A stretch of DNA of 64,000 nt from NCBI GenBank assembly GCA_045629285.1, contig JAZQQY010000029.1:124001-188000 (forward strand), given 5' to 3'. Positions within the stretch are counted from its first letter, which is position 1. Each line of letters starts with the position of its first letter. The notes beneath the pieces were generated by a model, which was not told the DNA's origin, ran no database searches, and saw nothing but the letters and a program-made list of their open reading frames with translations. Shown here in pieces: positions 1 to 8,347 of this stretch. Source of the stretch: UBA1723 sp045629285 (GTDB lineage Bacteria > Bacteroidota > Bacteroidia > Bacteroidales > Paludibacteraceae). The position numbers and the translations under genes were made by a program.

Positions 1-1
1 G

Positions 2-834
2 ACAGTCACATTGCTTGAAGTCAGCAAACATGCTCAAGACCAGTATGTCGACGCAGCTAGAGATTGTGAAGAGGATTTCCTATACAAGAGCTTGAGAATA
101 GCTGTAGAATGCGGAATACAGTATCCGTCATTCAAAAACAAACGACTGCTAGTCGAGCTTGCAGCAATCCGTATGTGCCAGATAATGGCCGAAAAAAAAA
201 ACGCCTAACGGAGCCAGCTAAAGACGACTGGTGGGATGTAGACAGCAACTACCTGAAGTCGTTCCTACAACTTTTTGCCACTGAACAACCAGCAGCGGCA
301 GCACCTGCGGCAGGAATGCCACAACAGCAGATTCAGCAACGAATGAATCTGCAGACAATCCAAAACGGGCATACAATCACAGCCCATTCTATTCGTGGAT
401 GCAACGATGAACAACAGCAGAACTTCGTCGTGGCAGTCAAAGAGAATAAGGTAGAGCGAGAAGTGACAAAGGGTGGACTTGAAACAGCCCGCATCAATAT
501 CTATAATGAATGGAGAGACCAGCAACGTTCACAGGAAGCAGGTCTTATCAGTACATGCAAGTTTGAATTGGTTGACATCTACAAAATCCTTATCAAGGTT
601 CCATCAAAAGAGACATATTCCAAGCTAAACGGAAATTTCCGCATCAACTTGCTTAATGCCCTTAAGAACCATCTGTCAAATTCAAAAATTGAGGTTCAGT
701 ACATCATTGATGAAAATGTAGCCAAGGAGCAAGTATTGACAAACAAACAGAAGTTTGAAGCACTGCTTAAGTCTTCCCCACTCGTTCAGATGTTGATGGA
801 CGAATTGGATTTGGTTTATTCCGAAAATCAATAA
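2..834 (+). CDS. dnaX: DNA polymerase III subunit gamma/tau (3' part, read through a -1 slip)
   Basis: C-terminal part of the clamp-loader subunit; the ATPase domains lie before the window. The frame open from base 2 carries the end of the collar domain with Bacteroidota DnaX landmarks (FLYKSLRIA, NKRLLVELAAIRMCQI) and then stops at 206-208, giving a short gamma-like product ending MAEKKNA. The -1 frame continues from the A10 tract at 192-201 to 834. It has a Gln/Ala/Pro-rich linker (PAAAAPAAG, QQQIQQ) and a C-terminal helical domain containing LLKSSPLVQMLMDEL, as expected for tau. Both halves look intact and conserved, so a slip joining them (gamma plus tau from one gene) is more likely than a dead gene. 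A sequencing error in the homopolymer is the main alternative. Confidence 0.88.
192..201 (+). other. A10 slippage site in dnaX (gamma/tau switch)
   Basis: Ten consecutive A residues sit just before the zero-frame stop at 206-208. Slipping by -1 here, by RNA polymerase stuttering or ribosomal frameshifting, moves decoding into the long tau frame. The only downstream secondary structure seen is a weak CCAG/CTGG hairpin (214-231), and there is no purine-rich Shine-Dalgarno-like stimulator upstream. That favours transcriptional slippage, as known for Thermus dnaX, over the E. coli type of ribosomal frameshift. Confidence 0.65.
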
Positions 835-975
835 TTCCGATTATTAGTGGACATTCGTGGTTTTAATAGTCCAAAAGCTTTCCAAATCTTCGATTTTTCA
901 AAAAAAATTCAGGATTTTGCTCAAAAATGAGTCAAAACAGGCAGAAATAGTGTAAAATTATGTTAAAGCTCTTGT

Positions 976-1001
976 TTTGAAAAAGTAAGTTTGTATTTTT
1001 G
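976..1001 (+). promoter_or_regulatory. Bacteroides-type promoter for the gene at 1034
   Basis: TATTTTTG at 994-1001 fits the TAnnTTTG -7 consensus, about 33 bases before the ATG. TTTG copies lie upstream at 976-979, and a TTG at 972-974 is at the usual 19-base spacing. Confidence 0.6.
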
Positions 1002-1033
1002 GGGCATAAAGGATAAATAAAAGGATAAGTGAT

Positions 1034-1231
1034 ATGGTTAACGTAGAATTGAGGGTATATCCAAAGTTCGGTAAAGTCTGGACAAAGCGTATGCCGCTTA
1101 CAGACGACGGAGTGGTTGAACTACAAAGACTTCAAGCAGACGCATGTAAAGTGATGGTTTGCGGACTCTTAGGAGCCAAAGCTGATGATGTCAGCATGGT
1201 GGAAGTGAAGAGAATGATGAATGACGAGTAG
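1034..1231 (+). CDS. hypothetical protein, 65 aa
   Basis: Not recognised. It is a small soluble protein with no signal peptide or membrane segment. It starts MVNVELRVYPKFGKVWTK, so a beta-strand-rich N-terminus is plausible, followed by a helical C-terminus (VVELQRLQADACKVM, DVSMVEVKRMM). A good promoter (-7 box 994-1001) and a terminator directly after the stop frame it as its own transcription unit, which supports it being a real gene although the product is short. It lies between dnaX and a J-domain gene on the other strand, and neither neighbour hints at a role. Confidence 0.6.
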   Translation: MVNVELRVYPKFGKVWTKRMPLTDDGVVELQRLQADACKVMVCGLLGAKADDVSMVEVKRMMNDE

Positions 1232-1259
1232 GATAAACTTATCATACGGCAAATAGAAA

Positions 1260-1284
1260 GGGACTCAAAACGAGCCCCTTTTTT
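1260..1284 (+). terminator. Rho-independent terminator
   Basis: Stem GGG-A-CTC / GAG-C-CCC (one internal mismatch) with an AAAAC loop, followed by a run of T; it ends the 65-aa gene. Confidence 0.75.
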
Positions 1285-1297
1285 ATTGGATAACGAA

Positions 1298-1573
1298 TTA
1301 TAGATCCCTATATTTCTTCACAACCTCAAACGCCTTGTTGATCTCCTGTGTCTTCAAAGTTGCAGCATTAACAGCCTCAGCACCCTTATTAGCCACAAGA
1401 TCCGGATGGTTTATACGCAAAAGATTTCGTTTGGTTGCCTTAATTCCAGCCTTTGTCAACGTATAGGAAATGCCAAGTACTTCGTATGCCTTCTTTAGTT
1501 CATACGGCAGCTGCAGTACGGATTGTGCCGACTGATCTGCGCCATTGTCTTCCCTATCCGCTTTCACAGTCAT
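1298..1573 (-). CDS. small J-domain (DnaJ-like) protein, 91 aa
   Basis: The C-terminal two thirds (residues 27-91) form a J domain: AYEVLGIS opening, a basic second helix (KATKRNLLRI), the catalytic HPD at 56-58, then helices III-IV (TLKTQEINKAFEVVKKY). J domains stimulate Hsp70 (DnaK) ATPase. The first 26 residues are polar and probably disordered. There is no Gly/Phe region, zinc finger or substrate domain, so it is a free-standing J domain, perhaps an adaptor. The start ATG at 1573 is followed at once by a plausible short leader. A probable frameshifted membrane-protein gene ends ten bases upstream on the same strand, suggesting a two-gene unit in which the membrane protein was the partner. 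Confidence 0.8.
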   Translation of the reverse strand: MTVKADREDNGADQSAQSVLQLPYELKKAYEVLGISYTLTKAGIKATKRNLLRINHPDLVANKGAEAVNAATLKTQEINKAFEVVKKYRDL

Positions 1574-1582
1574 AGCAAAGAG

Positions 1583-1899
1583 TCACAATGCAATATCTAT
1601 ATAATGATACTTTTTAGAACAAACAAATCGCTCCTTACCATAAGAATCAAAACATTCCTTGTATATATAATAATACTTCAGATAATAGTAGCGTTTTTTT
1701 AACTCAGGAATATAAATTAATCCTATTATCGATAAAAATAACAACAAAACTGAGGGATAAAAAATATAATTAAAAATTCTATCGGCAATACATATAAAGA
1801 AACAAATATAGAAATAAGTAAAAGATTAGAAATACAATCAAAAAACATATCCCATTCTTTCTCATCTCCCATATAATATGAAACATTATTTTTTCCCAT
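1583..1899 (-). pseudogene. possible frameshifted small membrane protein gene
   Basis: Reading the minus strand from an ATG at 1899 gives MGKNNVSYYMGDEKEWDMFF and then a hydrophobic stretch that stops early. The -1 frame carries on with a hydrophobic segment (SVLLLFLSIIGLIYI) and a basic, Tyr-rich tail ending at 1583-1585. Together they would make a ~105-residue protein with one or two membrane helices. It ends ten bases before the J-domain gene on the same strand. The DNA is very AT-rich, which by itself favours Phe/Ile/Tyr/Lys reading, so the call is tentative. Otherwise this 500-base gap up to the tRNA holds only the tRNA promoter. Confidence 0.3.
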
Positions 1900-2027
1900 A
1901 AAGCATAAAGATAGGAGTCATAACATTTCAAAATTAGTAAAATTCATCTAAAAATGAGAAGAAACATGATCATCTGAGCAGTTTTCCAAAAAAAGTGAGG
2001 CAAAAACTAAAAAAAATCCTAAAAAAG

Positions 2028-2058
2028 TTTGGCACGTAATAAAAAGTTACTACCTTTG
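2028..2058 (+). promoter_or_regulatory. tRNA-Cys promoter (-33 and -7 elements)
   Basis: TTTG at 2028-2031 and TACCTTTG at 2051-2058, separated by 19 bases: the full Bacteroides consensus. It lies 35 bases before the mature tRNA. Confidence 0.8.
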
Positions 2059-2092
2059 CAGTGTCAAAAGGAAATGACAACAACAAAAGACT

Positions 2093-2164
2093 GGTTCCTT
2101 GGATGAGTGGCTTAGTCAGCGGTCTGCAAAACCGTGTACAGCAGTTCGAATCTGCTAGGAACCT
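2093..2164 (+). tRNA. tRNA-Cys (GCA)
   Basis: Complete 72-nt cloverleaf. The acceptor GGTTCCT pairs with AGGAACC, the D stem is GAT/GTC, the anticodon stem is GCGGT/ACCGT, and the loop CTGCAAA holds the anticodon GCA. The T arm is AGCAG-TTCGAAT-CTGCT. The discriminator base is T, as is standard for cysteine tRNAs. No CCA is encoded, so it must be added after transcription. Confidence 0.97.
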
Positions 2165-2168
2165 CAAA

Positions 2169-2196
2169 AAGACTTCACGATGTGGAGTCTTTTTTG
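2169..2196 (+). terminator. terminator after tRNA-Cys
   Basis: Ten-bp stem AAGACTTCAC / GTGGAGTCTT with a GAT loop followed by a T-run, a few bases after the tRNA. Confidence 0.85.
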
Positions 2197-2259
2197 TTTT
2201 AATAAATAATCAACCAAGTTTAGAAACATATAAGGAGATTGTATAGCAGTTGTTAAAAA

Positions 2260-3027
2260 ATGAGGATTGTTAAGATGACGAAATTTAAGAAACCGTTGAT
2301 TTTCACATTATGTCTGATACCAATTGCAATAATCGGAGGTTGGTTTACCGCAGTGTTTTCTGTTGATAGCTTGGACGAAGAGACTTTAAATATTGCTATA
2401 CAACAGATAGGAAGTAAGCAAATGCTCTTCCTCATCATGACGCTCCAAGCTGTTATATATGCTGCAGTCTGCGGATTTTTCGGCTATATCATTGCAAACA
2501 AGCTCAATTTAATCCGTCCTTTCCAGTTCACAAAGAAAGAATCAATCATTACCCTACTTGCAGGAGCTATAAGCGGTATTATCCTTAGTGCTGATGCCTT
2601 CGTAAGATGGATTCCAGAACTTGAAGGCTCGTACGGAGCGTCCAATGTCTTTGATGCTCCGACTTGGATTGCATCAATTCTTTACGGTGGCATAATCGAA
2701 GAAGTCATGATGCGACTTTTCCTTATGAGCCTTCTTGCATTCATCGGTTGGAAGCTATTTAATAAAAAAGAGGATGTCGTTCCAGAGAAAGTGCTTATCA
2801 TATCAAATATCATTGCCGCCACAGCATTTGCTGCAGGACATCTGCCAGCAACCATTCAAATATTTGGCAATCTGACAGGCATGCTTATATTTAGATGTTT
2901 TCTGCTAAACGGTATTTTCGGTATCGTATTCGGAAGGCTCTACCGCAAATACGGAATACAGTATGCGATGTTAGCTCACATGTTGGCTCATATCGTCAGC
3001 AAAACAATATGGATTCTATTTTTATAA
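2260..3027 (+). CDS. CPBP (CAAX/Abi) family intramembrane metalloprotease
   Basis: Polytopic membrane protein of about 255 residues with 7-8 predicted helices. The CPBP signature is present: EE at 147-148 with Arg at 152 (EEVMMR), a His in AAGHLP (194), and further His residues in AHMLAH (240, 244). In this family these residues bind zinc and catalyse intramembrane peptide cleavage. Bacterial members are variously involved in self-immunity, prenyl-protein processing or scaffolding, and the substrate here is unknown. An in-frame ATG at 2275 is an alternative start. The gene follows the tRNA-Cys terminator and is 22 bases before a small DUF4250 gene, so the two are probably co-transcribed. Confidence 0.85.
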   Translation: MRIVKMTKFKKPLIFTLCLIPIAIIGGWFTAVFSVDSLDEETLNIAIQQIGSKQMLFLIMTLQAVIYAAVCGFFGYIIANKLNLIRPFQFTKKESIITLLAGAISGIILSADAFVRWIPELEGSYGASNVFDAPTWIASILYGGIIEEVMMRLFLMSLLAFIGWKLFNKKEDVVPEKVLIISNIIAATAFAAGHLPATIQIFGNLTGMLIFRCFLLNGIFGIVFGRLYRKYGIQYAMLAHMLAHIVSKTIWILFL

Positions 3028-3049
3028 GAAACAAATAAAAATCAACAAT

Positions 3050-3229
3050 ATGGAAAACATACCTTCAGACCCAATGATGATGCTTAGTTTCCTAAACATG
3101 AAGCTAAGAGACTTCTACTCTAATCTTGATGAACTTTGCAATGCTCTTGATGTGGATAAGGAGGTGATCTTAAAGAAGATGGCTGATGCCGGATTCGAAT
3201 ACAACGAGGAGTTGAATAAGTTTTGGTAA
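3050..3229 (+). CDS. DUF4250 family protein, 59 aa
   Basis: A short frame starting MENIPSDPMMMLSFLNMKLR and ending NEELNKFW. The pattern DPMMMLSFLNMKLRDFYSNL followed by LDELCNALDVDKEVILKKM is that of the DUF4250 family (about 55-60 residues, function unknown, widespread in gut bacteria). It looks like a compact helical protein with a helix-turn-helix-like second half (LDELCNALDV). It lies 22 bases after the CPBP protease gene and ends five bases before the convergent EamA transporter gene. Confidence 0.85.
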   Translation: MENIPSDPMMMLSFLNMKLRDFYSNLDELCNALDVDKEVILKKMADAGFEYNEELNKFW

Positions 3230-3234
3230 TTTTC

Positions 3235-4158
3235 CTATTTCCTCCTCGGAAACATCTTCCTGATCCTCAACAATCTGTCGGTGATGCTTTTGCCACCGAT
3301 AACAATGCAGACGGCAACAAGGATCATGACCAAGCCAATTGACTCGCGTAAAGTCAAGGATTCTCCGAGGAATAGGATTCCAAGCACTACTGCAGTGACT
3401 GGTTCCAACGCCCCAAGTATGGCTGTGGGTGTCGAGCCGACATACTGCACTGCCATGGTTGTCCAAACAAAGGATAACACCGTCGGAAATATCGCCATGC
3501 AGACAATATTAAGCCACATATCCCAACGATCAACTGGAGGTGAAACCAAATCAGTAAAGAATAGGATTCTGACCCCGAACAAGCCTGCACCAAACATTAA
3601 TGTATAAAATGTAAGTTTCAGAGTGGGTATATGCTTATAAATATCCCTATTTATGGCGACAATATAGATGGCGTATGTCAGTGAGGAACAAAGTACAATG
3701 ATGGTTCCAGTAAGATTCAGGGTATCATCACCGTCGCTCTTATAAAGCATGGCAATTCCTCCCACCGCCAATGCAATACAGAAAACAGTAACAAGACGCA
3801 CCTTCTCCCCAAAAAGGATCACCATCAACACTGCGACGATGACGGGGTATACAAAGAGCATCGTCGACGCAATACCTGCAGAAAGATAGTTATAGCTCAC
3901 ATAGAGCGTAAGCGATGAACTGGCGACTAGGATTCCTATGCCAAACAGAGATAGTGTCTCTTTCAGTGTGAGACGGAAATCGTGCCCACGCATCTTTATC
4001 ATAACCGCCAATATTGGCAACGCAAAAAGATATCTGAACAGAAGTACTGAATCCGGATTCATTCCGTCTTTGTACAACGTCACTGCAAACAACGGATTCA
4101 TTCCGTAAGTCATCGCTGCAACCGCACCATACAGATATCCTTTCAACTTAGTATCCAT
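3235..4158 (-). CDS. EamA/DMT family permease
   Basis: Inner-membrane transporter of 307 residues with two EamA repeats of about five helices each (roughly 5-140 and 155-295). The conserved first-repeat opening (AAMTYGMNPLFAV) and the second-repeat ending (LGALEPVTAVVLGILFLGE) are clear, and the tail is basic (RKMFPRRK). DMT permeases export metabolites or amino acids; the substrate cannot be read from sequence. It is the last gene of a minus-strand run (helicase, phosphoesterase, MATE, EamA), and its start overlaps the MATE gene's end by 11 bases, pointing to translational coupling. Confidence 0.9.
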   Translation of the reverse strand: MDTKLKGYLYGAVAAMTYGMNPLFAVTLYKDGMNPDSVLLFRYLFALPILAVMIKMRGHDFRLTLKETLSLFGIGILVASSSLTLYVSYNYLSAGIASTMLFVYPVIVAVLMVILFGEKVRLVTVFCIALAVGGIAMLYKSDGDDTLNLTGTIIVLCSSLTYAIYIVAINRDIYKHIPTLKLTFYTLMFGAGLFGVRILFFTDLVSPPVDRWDMWLNIVCMAIFPTVLSFVWTTMAVQYVGSTPTAILGALEPVTAVVLGILFLGESLTLRESIGLVMILVAVCIVIGGKSITDRLLRIRKMFPRRK

Positions 4159-5467
4159 AGCGTTTTCTATACTTGAAAATCAAAGTAAGAGACAAAATCA
4201 TAGCAAGCGACTCCGCCACTACGACCGCTACCCAGATTCCTTCAATTCCAAACAGAATCGGCAACAGCAATACGCATCCGCTTTCGAATATCAATGTTCG
4301 TGTCATTGAGATTACTGCGGAAACCGGTCCGTTATTCAAAGCTGTAAAGAATTCGGATGCAAAAATATTGATTCCTGTAACTATGAAATGAAGCGAATAG
4401 ATGCGGAATGCGTGTACTGTCAACTCCAAAAGAGCTGCATCATAGCCTACAAACAAAGTCGACAAAGGACGTGCCAAGAACTGTGCCAGTAGGGCTACGA
4501 CAACACCTCCGGTCACAACTATCGTCATACTTTTCTTAAGCAAACTGTGCATCTCTCTCTTGTTGCCAGCACCATAATGATAACTGATGATCGGAGAACA
4601 TCCAATACCATAACCGATGAACAACGCCGCAAAAGTAAAGGCGAAGTATGAGATGACTCCGTATGCAGCGACACCGTCTTCCCCACTCTGTCTGATCAAC
4701 TGATACATGTAGAGCATACTCACTACAGAAAGAGAGATGTTGAGCACCAACTCAGAAAGTCCGTTAGAACATGTTTTCTTGATTGCCGACCAATCCCACA
4801 CACAACGTCGCAACCATTTTCTTTTATAGAAATAGTAGAGCGGCACAAATCCACCTATCGCCATTCCGATATTGGAAGCCCAGGCGGCACCAGTGATTCC
4901 CATCTTAAGAATTCCAATAAAAATCACGTCGAACACCATATTGGCAATACCTGCAGATATCGTGATCCACATAGCGAGATTTGGACGTTCCGCGGCAATC
5001 ATGAATGACTGGAAATAAACTTGCAGAACGTAGGTCGGCAGACAAATCAAAAGGATATTCGCGTATGTGACACAATGTTCCACCATTTCTCCTTCAGCTC
5101 CTAGGAATATGGCCGCTTGACGAGAGAAAAACAGTCCTGTCAAGCCAAGCACAACGGTCAAGCCAAGGACAGTATAAGTCAATAGGGAAAAGATACTTTT
5201 GGCTTTATCGCTTTCTCCTTCACCCAATGTCTTTGCCACCAATGCACATCCACCTGTTCCAAACAGGAAGCCGAGTGAACCGATCACGGCCACATATGGC
5301 CAGATAAGGTTGAGTGCAGCAAACATCGTTGTGCCACCGAAACGGGAAACCATCACTCCATCCACAATACTGTAGATAGAGGTAAAGATGACCATCAGCA
5401 TCGATGGGAACGTGAATTTCAGTAGCCTGTAAAAATTAAAATGATCTGATAATTGTATTCGCGTCAT
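4148..5467 (-). CDS. MATE family efflux transporter
   Basis: 439 residues with about 12 transmembrane helices in two homologous halves, typical of the multi-antimicrobial extrusion family. The N-terminal region reads FPSMLMVIFTSIYSIVDGVMVSRFGG (quoted in part: IYSIVDGVMVSRFG), with FGTGGCALVAKTLGEG further on; both are characteristic of the NorM/DinF branch. Such proteins export cationic drugs or metabolites driven by Na+ or H+. It is 21 bases after the phosphoesterase gene and overlaps the EamA gene, so two exporters are co-expressed. The substrate is unknown. Confidence 0.92.
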   Translation of the reverse strand: MTRIQLSDHFNFYRLLKFTFPSMLMVIFTSIYSIVDGVMVSRFGGTTMFAALNLIWPYVAVIGSLGFLFGTGGCALVAKTLGEGESDKAKSIFSLLTYTVLGLTVVLGLTGLFFSRQAAIFLGAEGEMVEHCVTYANILLICLPTYVLQVYFQSFMIAAERPNLAMWITISAGIANMVFDVIFIGILKMGITGAAWASNIGMAIGGFVPLYYFYKRKWLRRCVWDWSAIKKTCSNGLSELVLNISLSVVSMLYMYQLIRQSGEDGVAAYGVISYFAFTFAALFIGYGIGCSPIISYHYGAGNKREMHSLLKKSMTIVVTGGVVVALLAQFLARPLSTLFVGYDAALLELTVHAFRIYSLHFIVTGINIFASEFFTALNNGPVSAVISMTRTLIFESGCVLLLPILFGIEGIWVAVVVAESLAMILSLTLIFKYRKRYGY

Positions 5468-5488
5468 AAAAAATCAAATAGGTAGATT

Positions 5489-5980
5489 TTACCAAGTAAG
5501 TTCAATTACTTCCAAATCTCGCATTGAATCTCCGTCTATTACAAGACGTATTAAAGTACGTACAGTTTGCTGTCCATATCTTCCAGCTGCACCAGGATTT
5601 ACGCAAAGCATTCCGAACTTTTTATCGGCCATCACCTTCAAAATGTGGCTGTGACCGCAAACAAACAGGCGTGGTGCAGATTTCAAGAATTCCTGACGTA
5701 TGCTTGGGTTATACTTACCGGGATAACCACCGATATGGGTAAGCAAAACGTCGACTTCTTCAACTGTGAACCGAAGGACATCCTTGCAATTCAACCTCAC
5801 TGCTCCACCGTCGGCATTACCACGAACGGCACGCACCATCTTCTTCTCCTTCAGTTTCTCCAGAATACCGTCGCCAATGTCGCCAGCATGCCAGATTTCA
5901 TCACAATCTTCAAAGTATTTCAAATATCTGTCGTCCCAATAACCGTGGGTGTCTGATAAAATTCCAATTCTTGTAGTCAT
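5489..5980 (-). CDS. metallophosphoesterase, YfcE/MJ0936 type
   Basis: A 163-residue phosphodiesterase if translation begins at the ATG at 5978-5980 (MTTRIGILSDTHG). The longer open frame would run into the 3' end of the helicase gene and adds nothing family-like. All five metal motifs are present: D10-x-H12, GD at 33-34, GN at 54-55, H82 and GHSH at 109-112. Relatives hydrolyse phosphodiesters with Mn2+ or Ni2+; the natural substrate is uncertain. It lies 37 bases after the UvrD-like helicase gene on the same strand. Confidence 0.9.
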   Translation of the reverse strand: MTTRIGILSDTHGYWDDRYLKYFEDCDEIWHAGDIGDGILEKLKEKKMVRAVRGNADGGAVRLNCKDVLRFTVEEVDVLLTHIGGYPGKYNPSIRQEFLKSAPRLFVCGHSHILKVMADKKFGMLCVNPGAAGRYGQQTVRTLIRLVIDGDSMRDLEVIELTW

Positions 5981-5990
5981 AAGCACCATA

Positions 5991-6004
5991 CCCCCTAAAG
6001 GGGG
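5991..6004. repeat. C5-TAAA-G5 hairpin between helicase and phosphoesterase genes
   Basis: CCCCC-TAAA-GGGGG perfect hairpin in the 37-base intergenic gap. There is no T-run on either side, so it is not a normal terminator; it could stabilise or process the transcript. Confidence 0.5.
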
Positions 6005-6017
6005 AACTGAACATTTG

Positions 6018-8183
6018 TTAACTAAATATTGTGCCTTCGATGTCCGACACTTTCTTGATGAACGACGGACGGAGATTTCGGTTTCCGTTTTCAAACTTCA
6101 CATTGACTGTATCTCTGCTTTGGTCAGTGCCGACCACTACTCCATCACCGAAAATCTCATGTCGTACAAGATCACCGACCTGAAAATAGTCGCTCTTGAC
6201 AACCACATCATTAAGCGGACGTGTCTGATTCTCCTCTCCGGCAAGTCTCTTAGTATTTTCCCAAAGCATAGGATCCATCTTACCTTCCGTGACAAACAGA
6301 TTACGCTTGATCTCAAGAAGGAATCTGGATGGATATTTCTCAGTCTGAGTAGCAGCATTATAGCCTTCACTTTCTGTAAGCATCAACGACTTTTCTGCAC
6401 GTGTGATTGCGACATACATCAATCTACGTTCTTCCTCTTCAGCAAGATTCTTACGCTCACGGATGGCACGAAGACTTGGGAAAATTCCGTCGCTCAATCC
6501 TACGACAAAGACATGAGGAAATTCCAATCCTTTCGACTGATGGATTGTCATAAGTTTCACGGAATCAGTATCTTTCGTATAGTCGGCATTAGTGTAAAGA
6601 GCCACATCCTGAAGGTAAGACACCAAAGTAGCGCCCTCCTCGGCAGTATCCTCGTAATACTTCACCGAACTGACAAGTTCAAGCACGTTCTGCAATCTGT
6701 CGTCGTCGCCATCCATACGAATCTCATCCTTCAATCCGCTCTCCTTCAAAACACTTTCAAGCAATTGTGAAATCTTCGTATATGGAGCTTTTGAACGCCA
6801 TTCATTCACATTATCGATGAATTTTGCAATCGGCTCTTTCTTGAACGGTTGCTCGTCGCGATGCCAACACAGAGTTTCAAAAAGCGACTTCTGCTCTTTC
6901 TGAGCCAAAGCCTGCAATGCAGAAACGGTAGTCTTTCCCATTTTACGAGCCGGAACATTGCAGATACGTAGGAACGACAAATCATCGTCGGCAGCAATCA
7001 AGCGAAGATATGACAATGCATCCTTGATCTCCTTGCGTTCAAAGAAACGAATTCCGCCCCAAATCTGGTATGGAACATTATGCTTCATCAAATTCTGTTC
7101 AATGAAACGAGACAGGTAAGATGCACGGTAAAGCACGGCAAAATCACTCGCATTAGTGTCGCCATCTGCCATTTTCTTCTTGATCTGCTTCACAATCCAT
7201 TCAGCCTCCTTCTGCTCAGACGGTGCATGAAAATGCACGATCGACGGACCAGCATCACGCTTTGTATAAAGTTCCTTATCGATTCTGTTTTTGTTGTGCT
7301 TGATCACACTGTTGGCTACATCAAGGATTCCGGGAGTAGAACGATAATTGCGGTTAAGCACGACATCCTTATCCGCCTTAAACTTAACAAAATAGCCAGG
7401 ATCAGAGCCACGCCATTCGTAGATAGCCTGATCAGGATCACCTACAATGAAAAGGTTACCGCAACCAGCCGACAATGTCTCCACAAGATTCCAGTCGGTA
7501 GTGTTACAATCTTGAGCCTCATCGACCATCACATAGTTTAGCTCCTGCTGCCATTTAGCAAGAACCTCTGGAAAAGCATGAAGAATATAGAGTGTGAGAT
7601 GGATAAGATCATCGAAATCAAGAGCAAACAGTTTGAGCTGCATGGCGATGTAAAGTTCAAACTCATCGCGGCAATTCTCAACGTCGATCTTAGGAGACGA
7701 CTGAGTCAAATACGACTCCACGTATCCTCCCGTCGACTTACGGTTAGCAATACCAGAAAGGAAATTCTTGATATTCTTAACACTCTTGTCCACGCCAAGA
7801 TGCTCAAGCACCTGATGTGCAATCTGTTTCTGATCCTCTACATCAATGATTGTAAACGATTTAGGAAAACCGATATGGTAGATTTCAGCACGAAGGAATT
7901 TAACGCAGAAACCGTGGATGGTGCAGACAAAATCACTGTAATTGCCCTTATCCACAAGTTTGGCGATACGCTGAGTCATCTCCTTAGCCGCCTTATTGGT
8001 AAAAGTTAGGCAAAGGATATTAGCCGGGTCGATACCCAAGGCAGAGACAATGAAAGCATATCTTGCAGCAAGCGTTTTAGTCTTGCCAGCGCCTGCTCCT
8101 GCCACAACACGTACACGACCTTCCGTAGAGCGGACAGCCTCCTGCTGACTTTCGTTTAGATCTTTGAAAATGTCTATATTCAT
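6018..8183 (-). CDS. UvrD/PcrA-like ATP-dependent DNA helicase
   Basis: Superfamily 1A 3'-5' helicase of 721 residues. It has a Q motif (LNESQQEAV), Walker A AGAGAGKT at 28-35, Walker B VDEAQD, the GDPDQAIYEWRG motif, NYRS, and the late motifs TIHQSKGLEFPHVFVVGL and EEERRLMYVAITRA. The C-terminus has a Tudor-like segment (VGDLVRHEIFGDGVVVG) as in PcrA, which contacts RNA polymerase. The ATG at 8181-8183 is chosen because the upstream GTG (8199-8201) falls next to the promoter. Its likely role is DNA repair and clearing replication or transcription conflicts. It heads the run that continues with the phosphoesterase, MATE and EamA genes. Confidence 0.93.
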   Translation of the reverse strand: MNIDIFKDLNESQQEAVRSTEGRVRVVAGAGAGKTKTLAARYAFIVSALGIDPANILCLTFTNKAAKEMTQRIAKLVDKGNYSDFVCTIHGFCVKFLRAEIYHIGFPKSFTIIDVEDQKQIAHQVLEHLGVDKSVKNIKNFLSGIANRKSTGGYVESYLTQSSPKIDVENCRDEFELYIAMQLKLFALDFDDLIHLTLYILHAFPEVLAKWQQELNYVMVDEAQDCNTTDWNLVETLSAGCGNLFIVGDPDQAIYEWRGSDPGYFVKFKADKDVVLNRNYRSTPGILDVANSVIKHNKNRIDKELYTKRDAGPSIVHFHAPSEQKEAEWIVKQIKKKMADGDTNASDFAVLYRASYLSRFIEQNLMKHNVPYQIWGGIRFFERKEIKDALSYLRLIAADDDLSFLRICNVPARKMGKTTVSALQALAQKEQKSLFETLCWHRDEQPFKKEPIAKFIDNVNEWRSKAPYTKISQLLESVLKESGLKDEIRMDGDDDRLQNVLELVSSVKYYEDTAEEGATLVSYLQDVALYTNADYTKDTDSVKLMTIHQSKGLEFPHVFVVGLSDGIFPSLRAIRERKNLAEEEERRLMYVAITRAEKSLMLTESEGYNAATQTEKYPSRFLLEIKRNLFVTEGKMDPMLWENTKRLAGEENQTRPLNDVVVKSDYFQVGDLVRHEIFGDGVVVGTDQSRDTVNVKFENGNRNLRPSFIKKVSDIEGTIFS

Positions 8184-8203
8184 CTGAAATTTCTTTTCCA
8201 CTA

Positions 8204-8211
8204 CAAATATA
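8204..8211 (-). promoter_or_regulatory. -7 promoter element of the helicase operon
   Basis: Read on the minus strand this is TATATTTG, matching TAnnTTTG, 21 bases before the ATG at 8183. Confidence 0.65.
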
Positions 8212-8256
8212 GTGAAAATAGGCTAAATACACGAATAAAACTTGAAACTTGAATCA

Positions 8257-8270
8257 TGAAACCTGAAACT
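8257..8270. repeat. inverted dispersed repeat, left copy (TGAAACCTGAAACT)
   Basis: Part of a short tract of GAAACTTGAAAC-like units. An exact 14-base inverted copy lies at 9319-9332 on the other side of the TerB/J-domain gene. Confidence 0.6.
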
Positions 8271-8309
8271 TAAGATTCTCAACCCAGAATAAAATTCAGC
8301 AAAAAGTAT

Positions 8310-8317
8310 TATTTTTG
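8310..8317 (+). promoter_or_regulatory. -7 promoter element for the TerB/J-domain gene
   Basis: TATTTTTG, 30 bases before the ATG at 8348. Confidence 0.6.
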
Positions 8318-8347
8318 CAACCGAAAATAAAAGGCCATTAGGATCTA

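Noticed and set aside
5949..6770. A 273-codon open frame on the plus strand opposite the UvrD-like helicase
   Set aside because: It lies entirely inside genes with full helicase and phosphoesterase motifs on the other strand; its product has no domain, signal or promoter.
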